The notes under the pieces are model-generated. The model was not told the origin of the DNA, did no database searches, and saw only the letters and a list, made by a program, of their open reading frames with translations. Below are positions 9,742 to 19,604 of a DNA stretch of 64,000 nt, piece after piece (within the stretch, counting starts at the first letter, position 1; every line of letters begins with the position of its first letter). The stretch lies in NCBI GenBank assembly GCA_021292165.1, contig CM037877.1, positions 106,515,858 to 106,579,857 of the forward strand, given 5' to 3'. The DNA is from Shinisaurus crocodilurus (Eukaryota > Chordata > Lepidosauria > Squamata > Shinisauridae). A program made the translations under genes and the position numbers.

Positions 9742-10582
9742 AAGCATTCATAAACATGTTTAAACTTTTCTCCCTGCTTTCACAGGACATTTTGGGAAAA
9801 TATGTGCCCTGCTCCAGCTGAGAAGATCTCTGTTCAGAAGCAGGTTTTCACTGAGTATCACTTCTTGTTGAATCAGAAACTATGGACAAAGATGATGCAC
9901 ATTCAGATGTGCATGAGAATGTGCATCCAAGTGTTAACACCGTGCGTCTTGACTGCCCTGCTTTCAGTGGGGCATCCGTTTCAGTGCACATTTGAATGTA
10001 CATCCGCATTCTGGCACAAGTAGTCACACTCACACACATATATCTCTTTCAAACTGTGATTATTGTTGGTTGGATCAGGATAATTCCAGCAAAAGCAAGG
10101 GTGCAACAGTAATATAATCACATTGTCCAGACTCTTCCCATTTGTACTAGATTGCAACAGAATATTTTTTTTTAATGTCCCTTATATTAAAATTATACCT
10201 AGAATGTATGGTGAAGTTATCAACTGTAGCCAAAGATTTCTGCATTAATTTGAGAAACGATTGTATGCAGTTAACACATTAAAATTCTATAACCACAATA
10301 AAAGGAGATAATCTTGAGCATCAGCACAGCTAGCTGGAGATTAATGCCTGCAAAATTATAAAATATTTACATTCATTCATATGAGTTTGGCTCCTTTTCT
10401 GAACTATATAACACTCTCAGTACTATGACCTTCTTCAGCCTGCTCATCGACTTATAATTAACACCTTCTCCTGATCTTTCTGCTGCCATTTCAAGAGGTT
10501 GTAAAAAAGCGATGTAATTAGCCTCTTAACAAAACCTGTGAGCTTGTAGAGGATCTGGCCTTTGAAAAGTATGGGTGAAAAT
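9742..10582. other. no recognised feature
   Basis: No repeat boundary, promoter or convincing coding frame recognised. Confidence 0.35.
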
Positions 10583-10791
10583 TAGGGATGGGTAGGAAAT
10601 CCTTTGGGTTCACAAGCGAATGCCATATGCAATCAGAAAGCCATACGTTTCCAAGCTTGCAATGTTCTACAAAACAAAACAAAATGCATTCAACCCCATG
10701 CACACATTTGAAAAATGCACAAAGAAAGATGTGCGTATTTTAAAGAAATATTTTTATATATGGGTGTGTGTGTGTACACACACACATCCCA
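10583..10791. mobile_element. possible decayed TAGGGATG-type hAT relic
   Basis: Starts TAGGGATGGG and ends near ACACATCCCA. Contains a GTGTGTGTGTACACACACAC palindrome at about 10763-10783. No target duplication found. Confidence 0.3.
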
Positions 10792-10906
10792 ATATATGAC
10801 TGTCAAACAAAACTTATGAACTGAATGATTCTTCTCACACAGCCATGAGCTATTCTTCTCACACAGTCAAGTAATGTATTTGACTGAGTTCTTAGAACGA
10901 GTTTTT

Positions 10907-11309
10907 TAGGAATGGGTGAGAAATTTGTTCAGTTTGCATTTCAGTGTGAACTTAGCCACTTACTGAACCTGAACACAAAGCAGAACTCAGTTAGCTGTCA
11001 AAATCCATACTTCTGCAAAGTTTGCAGGAGAGTTTGCAAAAAATATAAAAATAAAAATGTGGACATTTGAAACATTGCATACAGAATTATGTGCATTTGG
11101 GGAGATGTGTATGAAAATGCTTTATTTGTTGTCAAAGTGGCTTGCAAAAATGCGTGCATTTAGGAGGGAAAGTATTTATTAAAAACATGTGTGTTTTGAA
11201 AAACAGGCATGAAAATACATACAAATGTTTGTGTGAACTCAAAAATCATGGCAATCCAACCCAGAAACGGGACAGAACAAACTCAGCAACTGAAAAAATG
11301 GAATCCCTA
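10907..11309. mobile_element. possible decayed hAT-like MITE
   Basis: Starts TAGGAATGGG and ends GGAATCCCTA, forming terminal inverted repeats. Inside are repeated ATGTG(T/C)ATTT-like words (GTGCATTTGG, GTGTATGAAAATG), similar in style to 25071-25470 and 25910-26333. No target duplication is preserved. Confidence 0.4.
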
Positions 11310-12162
11310 GGTGATCAATCTGTGTTTTGACTATACACCTACAAACTGCCGTGGTACCTCATATGATGTGGTACCTCACATGCAGTGGCAGGAGGTGTCC
11401 CTATATGTTGAAAATTAGCATGGCAGGGAGAAAGCTCCAATTCTCTGTGTGCAGGGAGCTTTTTGTGTGGAGCGGCATTCAGCCCTATCATGTGCCCCCA
11501 GCTGCACTCTCAAATGGTTCGCCTCAGACACCCAGGTTTACTACATCATCTGCTCTGTGTGAGAACTAGGTCTTTATCTCTCCCCATTGCTTGCTGCACT
11601 AAATGGAAAATGGCATGGGGGTAGCAGGGGGAGATTTGATCTACAGTGCCCCAAATGTTTGTGGAAGCTTTTCTATGGTCCTCTTACTGTTATCTCACAG
11701 CCACAGGTGTGAACGCAGGAGAATCAGCCAAATTTCTATTGGTGCAGCTTAAGTGGAGTCATTTTTCACAGAGATAGTACATCATGTGCAGCCAGCTCAT
11801 TGGAATCACACCTTAGCCTTTATAATCTGCTACTGTGGCATGTATGAATTCAGCTGATGATGATGATGAATAGTAAGCATTATTCCTACTGTTAACACCT
11901 AGACAAATTACTTATATTACATGCAGACCATGATGCCCGGAACATTTTCCCCCCCTTAAAAAGACATAGGCCATAGGATTATATAAGGAACCCTTTTCTG
12001 CTTCTGGCAGGCGTGACCTTTTGGCAGGAAAACCCCCCGAAAAACATCTGTGGTATTACTTCATCCATTCACTGTTTCTTCTCCTCCCCTCCCCCTCCCA
12101 TGAATTCAGTTCAGGTTTCTTTTTAGCATTATTGTTTTAGCCATCTGCCAGTATAAAAGACC
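11310..12162. other. no recognised feature
   Basis: Ordinary non-coding sequence; a short GATGATGATGA run occurs near 11857. Confidence 0.35.
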
Positions 12163-12246
12163 AACCCTATACTATTACCCACTTACCTGGAAGCAAGTCC
12201 CATTGAACTCAATGAACTTAGTTCTCCTTGAAATCAGTGGGACTTA
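12163..12246. repeat. fragment of CCTATAC/AAGTCCCATTGA reptile repeat
   Basis: Contains ACCTGGAAGCAAGTCCCATT and GAAATCAGTGGGACTTAAGT, the two arms of a short fold-back repeat, interrupted at its right side by the GC-rich fragment starting about 12247. Confidence 0.45.
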
Positions 12247-12513
12247 AGTCATGCACCACCCACAACGGGATCCTGCTCTGGCGCGCTGGACCCCTGCACT
12301 GTGTTTTTGGTTTCTGGTTTCCCCCGCCAAAAACATAGCACAGGGGTCCAGCGTGCTGGAGCAGGGTCCCGTTGTGCCCATTGGCGGCAGCTCGAGTGGC
12401 GTGGAGAACACTCCGCGCCGCTCAGAGGAATGAGGCGAGGCCGCCGCCGCGGATAATTGTGGCAGTGGAGAGGTGAGCCCCCCAAACAGGTATGTGAACA
12501 CCACTATTTAGGG
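12247..12513. mobile_element. GC-rich hAT-like MITE fragment, family G
   Basis: Shares GCGCTGGACCCC, the CCCCCGCCAAAAAC block, GTGGAGAAC and TCCGCGCCGCTC with the element at 30417-30934. Two inverted copies of the GGACCCCTGCACTGTG block make a hairpin. The ends typical of the family are not recognisable. Confidence 0.55.
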
Positions 12514-12530
12514 GTGCAGAGCACACAGTG

Positions 12531-13202
12531 TGTGATGGCCAGGATGGAATGGAACTGAGGGGAGGAATTGGTAGGAGACAATATGACTGCCACTGCCCTC
12601 CTGCTGGACTTAAAAGTATAGGAGGAATCTCTGGTTTGGGAACTGGTACTGGGAATCCTAAGAACCACCTTTGGACTATGTAGGGATTGGGCCCACTCTT
12701 CCTACAGAGGAGGATCTGGGAACAGATTCTGAGTCTAATGGGGAGGGAACCTGGTTCCCCAAGGCCAGCAGACTTAGAGATAGTCCAGACAGTCAGTGAG
12801 GATCAATCTGTCTAATTCCATGGGAAAGTTGAATGTCAGAGCTCTAAGAGATTAGCCCTTAAAAATAAGGAACTGCCTTAGGGGTGTGTGTGTCTGTAAG
12901 TAATTTGAGTCTGGAAGGGAGGAGAGGTTCCCAGTTTAGAATCAACTTCTCAACAATAAGTCATTCTTCCTTAATGGCTAGTATTCTAACTAAACATGTT
13001 AGTTTTGTGATTGATTTCTGCAGTCCACTTCATTTGTACTTCTAAGCCAGTTTGCTAGACTTGAATTTTCTAATAAAGCTTTTTAGTTAGAAGCCATTGT
13101 GTGGATCCTCTTGGAAGGAGGAGGGGAAGTATGGCCTCTGCAGACTACTTGGCTGTGGCAGACAAGAACTATGAAGACAGTATAACCTATTCTGCCATCA
13201 CA
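12531..13202 (+). mobile_element. candidate solo LTR
   Basis: TGTGATGGC at the left and GCCATCACA at the right form a perfect 9-bp terminal inverted repeat starting TG and ending CA. AATAAA at about 13072 lies 125 bases before the right end, as expected for R/U5. The flanks do not form a convincing target duplication, and no internal genes adjoin. Confidence 0.5.
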
Positions 13203-13356
13203 CTCTGCTTTCTTCCACTCCTGTAGTGATAATTTACTTCATGTCCCAGTGGTGCAGTGGTAATTTTGACGAATAGGTGCTCATCATAACACGCCCCATA
13301 TCCACACTGCCAAAGAAAGGCCAAAAATGCAGTCAGGTGTGTTGATCTGTTTGTGT

Positions 13357-13360
<4 letters not shown>

Positions 13361-13394
<34 letters not shown>
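13361..13394 (+). repeat. (AC)n microsatellite
   Basis: Uninterrupted AC dinucleotide run of about 34 bases. Confidence 0.95.
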
Positions 13395-13634
13395 CAGCAC
13401 TACATAGCATAACACTAGCTTCATCAGGATGAGCTGACAGTCATAGAATATTGAGCTACCAAAGGGCAGTGTAGAGGTTAGCTTGTTGGATTTGGGTGGA
13501 GAGACTTGAGATTGCATGAGAAAGGGAAAGAGAGGGATACAATATTTCCCCAAACAGCATAAACCACCAGCTCAAGATTTTCCTGGAGTTTATTTTCCCA
13601 GCTTCAGGGAGAAACATTTTATCTCAAACTCAAT

Positions 13635-13905
13635 AACCTAGTTCTATCAGTTTTCGTCTCTATCAGGAACAGGCCTTCTGTAAAGCTAATGGGTCTTAAT
13701 TGAGCATTCAAGTCCAAGCCACCCCAAAATATATTGCTTTACAACAGGGATAGCTCACAACAATATATTATTGTTGCTGAGAAAATCTATTTCCCCTCAG
13801 GTACTGTGAGGGTTGCAGCTAAGCTCAGAGAGAACAGGGAGGTCTAAGGAGTGTGGCAGATAACATCACTATCCCTGCTAATAAATAAAGTCCCAGCACT
13901 TTTTT
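13635..13905. repeat. unclassified dispersed repeat R, copy 1
   Basis: Aligns by eye with 26645-26905: shared blocks CAGTTTTC(G/A)TCTC, TCTTGTAAAG-like, TAATGGGTCT, TTACAACAGGGA, TATTGTTGCT, and ATCCCTGCTAATRAA. The two copies differ by many substitutions and by a TG microsatellite in copy 2. Family unknown; it may be part of an LTR or LINE UTR. Confidence 0.55.
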
Positions 13906-14150
13906 GACCCCGTGAGCCCAAGCTCAATTACATCACTGCTTTCAGGACATTTACATTATTTCATGATGTTGAAAGAAACACACTCATCATCTGGACTAAG
14001 ATTAAACCTCTAAAATGAAGGACTGAGATGGTGCTCCTAACACCATCTCAGATAGATAGGATGAAACCAAGCAAAAATAGAATGAGCCATGTTGTTAATT
14101 TTAATTTTAAAAATTATTATTGTATATTTGTTGTAAATACCTGTTCAATG

Positions 14151-15105
14151 TGTTATGACAGATAATCTGGGCATTAGGTTCCCTTACAGAAGAGAGACTA
14201 ACTCTCATGAAAGGTTTGGCATCTTTGGCTGGGGTAAAGACGCACACAACTGGGTGAAGTGCGTGCTTTACCCTTTGACACAAAACACACACACACACAC
14301 ACACACACACTGACGTCAGAAACAAAAGAGTTGTTTACTAAAGATGAAATATAGAGCAGGTACAGCATCTTACTTTTGGTGATACAGTAAACCCAATGGT
14401 TTCAGGCAGCAAAATGTCCTCATGCTATTGTTCAAACACACTGTATAATTCTTGGAGAGGAAAGCATCCGTTTGTCCTAGTAGCCTACAGATAGAAAAGG
14501 GGTGGGAGAAAGGCTTCCATCTAGAAGGATAGTTAGAGAAAGAAGTTCCAGTCACTACCTTGTCCATTGGCAGTCGCTGCAGTGGATTCCCCAATGGTAG
14601 TCCCATGGAGGCAGGAGGTGATCAAGAGGTCAGCATCACAAGCACACTTGGACATCTTAGGGTGACTGTCTCCCAACACACCTTCCCATTACTCAAACCT
14701 CAGTACTTATACTTTTCCCTGAGTCCCTGGCTACATGAGGGGGCAAGGGTTCCCTTTGTGCCCCTGGTGGTCTTAATCATTGCTAATCGCTCTGTCCTTT
14801 GTTGCCTATTGCCCTTGATGGGTGTCATAGGAAAGGTTCTTTTCAGGAAAGTCTCTCCTGTGCCTTTAGGCCATGCGTGTTAATCTGATCATTGCAAGAC
14901 TCTCATCCGCTGCCCATTCATGCTTCCTAGATTTCAATCACTCTCCATTCAAGCATTCATTTGCATCCTGTGCACCAGTCCGGTTGCTGAAGCTCTTCAT
15001 TTCTCATGAACCCAAGCTTACCCAAGCTCCTATTGGGGCCTGCTGTGGTCTTCCTTATGAGCCATAGTAATAACCAGATGATTATGACTATATCTCCTCA
15101 TAACA
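14151..15105 (-). mobile_element. solo LTR with 4-bp target duplication
   Basis: A 955-bp block from TGTTATGA to TCATAACA (perfect 8-bp inverted ends, TG...CA), flanked on both sides by AATG (14147-14150 and 15106-15109). On the reverse strand AGTATAAGTA (about 14705-14714) resembles a TATA box and AGTAAA near 14338 could be a weak poly(A) signal, which suggests minus orientation. That orientation is less sure than the boundaries. A CA run at about 14286-14310 lies inside. No internal genes. Confidence 0.7.
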
Positions 15106-15369
15106 AATGCTTTGGAACCTGTTAAAATTGGAGTGGGAGGGGGACTGGTTAAGATATATTTTTTTAAAAAATAAATCAGATAAACACTTCTTCTATGAAG
15201 TGACTCAATGAAAATAGGATTTCAAGAACAAGCTAGATGTGCCTATTAGGATTCACAGTTCCCTTTACTGCACTTCTATATGTCATCACTGATGGACAAA
15301 CTCCCCTTGTTTGCCTTGATTTCCATGATGACTTGAAAAAACCCTCAGGTCTTTTCAAGAACTCCCAAG

Positions 15370-15927
15370 TAGAGATGGACAAGCAGCCTTATACTCACCT
15401 GAAAATGAATTAGGCCTTGCATGCAGTTCATTCGAATGCTCAAAATTCCTCGAGGTGGCTTTTGTTTTTGAAAGAATACTTGAAGAGTCTTATTGCCTCT
15501 ACTGCCGCCCTCCCCCACAACCATGGGGAAGTCATCTTGGAGCCCATGACACTGTAGCAGGTGGCAGAACATCCAAACTCCCTTGGGGGAAAAAAAACCC
15601 CATTTAAAGTTAAGAGTCTTCACTTTACAGTCAGGGGAAGGAAGAGAAAGTTGGTGGGCCATCAAGGGAACACTCTGCCAGCTCCTATCCCATCCCTGTT
15701 CCCCAAGATGAGTTCCTGGGGGCATGGGGCAGGTTGATGGCAAGGAGTGCGAGCAGAATCGAGGCAGACATAGCTATGGAGGGACGAATCTGCTGGCTTT
15801 GCTTTCTCCTACATTTGATTCTTTTAAAAAATGCAATTCTTTTCATCCCATTTATCTAGAAATGTCTGGATTTTGGTAAGTTCTTATAAAACAACAGCAA
15901 ACCAAACACAAGTCTCACCCATCTCTA
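15370..15927. mobile_element. possible hAT-like relic (TAGAGATGG ends)
   Basis: Starts TAGAGATGGACAAG and ends CACCCATCTCTA, with no clear target duplication. A related right end (CTCACCCATCCCTAC) recurs at 16270-16284, preceded by the shared GGTAAGTTCTTAT block, so part of the element seems duplicated. Confidence 0.4.
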
Positions 15928-16599
15928 CACCACACAAATTCAATAAGTACCACAGCTATTCCCAGCATGGAGAGGACCATGTTGCACCCACCTGCAACGT
16001 AGCTGTTAAAGACGAGGAGCCTATGAGAAAAAAAAGTGGCGATCCTAATTCAGCACCACAAATGTGGTTGAGCATACAGGAATTCAAAGCCAGGTGTTTA
16101 AGAGCTAACCCTCAAATGGATGACTGTCAGTTTTGTTTACTCCCACCTTTGATTTGTGTGTGTGTGTGTTTGTTTGTTTTTAAATCTCAGGTTCTTCCCT
16201 TCCCATTTATGAAAAAAATGTGCTGATTTTGGTAAGTTCTTATTTTAAATAAATGGACTGAAAGGAATTCTCACCCATCCCTACGAGTGCTGCTCCCTCT
16301 TGATTCTCTTCAGGACAAGTGTGGGTGGTTGCAGAGTTGATTAGGGGATCTACCTCTTCTAACCCCACCCCCATGATTAAAGATCAAAGCCTCTTTTCTT
16401 TTGCCTTTTTCCAGTATGGGAATGGGCAATCTTGTTTTGGACTTGAGCATGAGTCATCCCTTCTCACTTACACCTGCCATTTCTTAAGGGTAGACACAGT
16501 GTCAATTTTGCCTAAAGTTACAGAAATTCCTGCTTTTATCATAGGTGTGATGATATCTGAAACTGCTTCTTTTACTTGTGAGCTTTTTCATCTTTGTTT
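15928..16599. other. non-coding, no clear element
   Basis: A second block like 15860-15927 (GGTAAGTTCTTAT...CACCCATCCCTAC at about 16230-16284) is seen, plus a short GT/GTTT run near 16157-16180. No gene recognised. Confidence 0.35.
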
Positions 16600-16830
16600 G
16601 TATTTATTTATTTGTTACATTTATATCCCACCATTTTTCCAAGGAGCCCAAGGTGGCATACATGATCCCCCTCCTCTCTGTTTTATCTTCACAACAGCCC
16701 TGTGAGGTAGGTAATGCTGAGAGTCAGTGATTGGCCCAAAGTCACCCAGTGAGCTTCATGGCTGACTGGAGACTAGAACCCGGGTCTCCCGAGTCCAACA
16801 ACACTCTAACCAAAACACCACATTGGGTCT
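16600..16830 (-). mobile_element. tRNA-derived reptile SINE, copy 2
   Basis: Near full length on the reverse strand. It has a tRNA-like head with an A-box-like part and the B-box-like GGTTCTAGTC stretch (in complement at about 16770-16790), then CTCACAGGGCTGTTGTGA, the CACCTTGGGCTCC block and a TAAATAAATA tail. Confidence 0.85.
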
Positions 16831-17699
16831 CAAGACTGACTAAGAATTCTCTCACACACCCCAAATCCTATGATAGTCTTGCTTCAGCCTCCATTTTGAC
16901 ATCTCTCCCCACCTCCGTGCTATACACAAAATGGCAGCGTAGCTAGCGTTAAGATAGCTGAACTAACTATCATTTCTAACACTGGCCTAAAATGTATGGT
17001 TGTGTCATAATTTGCTTATTATGAAACAGAATTCCAGGAAAATCCAAAATAATTACTGAGTGTAATGGAAATTATATTTTTGCCCTCCATATTTTAATGC
17101 AAAAGCAGCAAGAGTCATAGTTTATCACTGAGTAATGACTGGCTCCTTCATTTTGTTCTTTATTTTCTTGTGCACATAAAATAAACTTTGGCACTGGGGA
17201 TATAACTTGATTAAAAGAAAGAAAATAATGAGATCAAAATTGCACTCTTTGACAAAACAGCACATTCTTGAGAACTAGCCCCTCTGAGCTTGTGAATTTT
17301 TATATTGTAAAGCTATTTGTTACTTGCCTGGTATACTTCACAAGCACAAGAATTCTCACTGGGATTATAATAACCAGAAAACCTTTAAAGAAACTGAGCT
17401 GGCAGAAAATTTAATTTTTATGAAGACAGAATCATAGGAGAGAGGAGATCTTCAGGGGTTTTATTGGGTAGTATTGTTCTTGAGAGTGCACAGAAAACTA
17501 AAGCAAAGTTTGGCATTGTGCAAACTCAGATGTCACTCAAATATCCCCATTTCCTGCAGATCAACACAAATGGTATGACATATATGGGATGGCTCTCTAG
17601 GGTATATAATATGTGAATAGCTACAGACCACCAGTATGTCATCCTGGAACACCAAGGTACAAATTTGCACTGAAATATTAACTTAACTGGAATCCACTA
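16831..17699. other. no recognised feature
   Basis: AT-rich non-coding DNA without a recognisable element. Confidence 0.4.
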
Positions 17700-17965
17700 A
17701 AATTAGATATACAATTTATTTTTATTTATTTATTATTTTATTAGATTTATATCCCAACTTTTTCCTGCAAGGAACCCAAGGCGGCTTACATAATCCTCCT
17801 CCTCCTCTCCATTTTATCCTCACAACAACCCTGTGAGGTAGGTTAGGCTGAGAGTCCGTGACTGGCCCAAAGTCACCCAGGGAGCTTCATGGCTGAGTGG
17901 GGACTAGAACCCGGATCTCCCGAGTCCCAGTCCAGCATTCTAGCCACTACGCCACACTGGCTCTA
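17700..17965 (-). mobile_element. tRNA-derived reptile SINE, copy 3 (near full length)
   Basis: Reverse-strand copy with tRNA-like head (GGGTTCTAGTCCCC in complement near 17903), the CTCACAGGGTTGTTGTGAGG body, GGAGGAGGA, the GCCGCCTTGGGTTCC block and an ATAAATAAAT tail. The best-preserved copy in the window together with that at 24748. Confidence 0.9.
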
Positions 17966-18052
17966 TGCCGCATAATCGATATAATAACTCATTTTGTGTG
18001 TGCTAATAGTATTATTTACTTATTATCTCTCCCCAGCCCCAATAGTATAGAT

Positions 18053-18419
18053 CAGGGGTAGACAACCTGGCATCTATGAACACCAGTGCACCCTCAGACA
18101 CTTTTCCTGGCACCCACCGAGGTGCCCTATCCCTTCCACTTTTATTTATTAATTTAAAAAAACAACAACGTGCATTTTTTACTGGCAGCTGGGATCTATT
18201 CAAAGCAAAGTGAAAACCTCCCGCTGCTTCCATCTTCTTTTCCCATGAGTGCCTTTGGCCACATGTGGGACTCAGACACGTTCTTAGGAAATGAAGAGGG
18301 CAGGTGGTAGCTGTCGGCCAATTCTTTTATCTGCAGTCTGCCCATTTGTGGTGGTGCCCAGGACACTTTCTCAAATTGCCCAAAGTGCCCACTGGCCCCC
18401 AAAAGGTTGCCTGCTCCTG
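18053..18419. mobile_element. hAT-type non-autonomous element
   Basis: Begins CAGGGGTAGACAACCTGG and ends with AGGTTGCCTGCTCCTG. The flanks GTATAGAT (18045-18052) and GTATAGGC (18420-18427) match in the first six of eight positions. Related ends occur at 27279, 49452 and 50686. No transposase is encoded. Confidence 0.7.
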
Positions 18420-18949
18420 GTATAGGCTGCGTTTGCAGAAAGGTTTATCTCACTATATACATATAAGGGATGACTCCAGAGCTGACCTCTACTGACAGAC
18501 ATGCCCCTTCCAGTGGCAGAGGGACCTGGGATCCAGCAGAACCTCCCCACTGGAGAAAAGGAGCAAGGTGGAGACTTCTGCTGATTCCTCCTTTCCTCAG
18601 AATCCTCCAGCACCACCTCACAGTCTGTTCTGGAGGGTTTCCCAAATCCAAGAGCAGATTTTTTGGGAGCATTTGGGGGCTGCAAGGAGATCAGGGGATC
18701 AGTAAAAAATATCACCTCCCCTCTTCCCCCTGTGGAATCATCCAGTTCATGGAGTTCTGCTGCATGCAACTTTGGATCCAACCGCGTGTTCTCAACGTTT
18801 AAAACTCAACATTTAAAACATCTGTGGGGGGGGGGCAGTGGTATATCAGCAATTCTACATGGAGGAGTGGGGAAGACAGAGAACAGAAATAGTGCACGCG
18901 CTGGTAACTTCGAGGCAATGCGCTGTACATAGGGCTACCTTTATACCTA

Positions 18950-19555
18950 GTCCGGAAACTTTAACTAGTGCAAAATATGGCAGCCAGATTCGTTACTGGT
19001 ACACCTAGGGGTGCCCACATCACACCAGTTTTAAAAGCACTCCACTGGCTGCCAGTCAGTTTCCGGGCGAAGTATAAAGTGTTGGTTAGTACCTTTAAAG
19101 CCCTACATGGTTTGGGTCCTTGCTACCTACGGGATCGCCTTCTCCCGTACAATCTGCCCCGCACACTCAGGTCCTCTGGGAAGAATTTACTTCAGCCAGC
19201 CAAAACTAGGCTGACGGGTATTACCCAGAGGACCTTTTCTTCTGCTGCTCCCAGATTATGGAATGGCCTGCCGAAGGAGATTCGTCAACTTAGCAGTATC
19301 TTAGAATTTAAAAAAGCCATAAAGACTGATCTCTTCCAGCAGGCCTATCCGGCGGAATTTTAGGATGCTTTTAAGATGTTTTAAAGATGTTTTAAAGATG
19401 TTTTAAGATGTTTTAATATGTTTTTTATAATGTTTTTAAGTAGTTTTAAGATGTTTTAATAGTACGTGTTGTGTTTTGATTAGTTTATGTATTTTATATT
19501 TTTGTTGTTCCCTGCCTCAATCTAGACGGAGAGGCAGGTAAGAAATATTTTTTAA
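18950..19555 (+). pseudogene. L2-like LINE 3' end with ORF2 C-terminal tail
   Basis: A 131-residue open frame (18968-19363) matches the region after the reverse transcriptase of L2/CR1-group LINEs. Key words are QNMAARFVTGT, HWLPVSFRAKYKVL, TFKALHGLGPCYLRDRL, AAPRLWNGLPKEIR and KTDLFQQAYP. A 3' UTR with repeated TTTTAAGATG units follows, then the end block CCTCAATCTAGACGGAGAGG. The element is 5'-truncated, so the frame is not a functional gene even though it is uninterrupted. This is the best preserved LINE protein segment on the plus strand. Confidence 0.85.
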
Positions 19556-19556
19556 A

Positions 19557-19558
19557 AA

Positions 19559-19603
<45 letters not shown>

Positions 19604-19604
19604 A
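19557..19604 (+). repeat. (TTA)n microsatellite
   Basis: About 14 TTA units directly after the LINE tail, probably grown from its 3' end. Confidence 0.95.

Noticed and set aside
18968..19363. Domesticated LINE-derived gene, because the frame is intact
   Set aside because: It lacks an upstream promoter or start context and is followed by an ordinary LINE 3' UTR. A 131-codon intact tail is expected in a young truncated copy.
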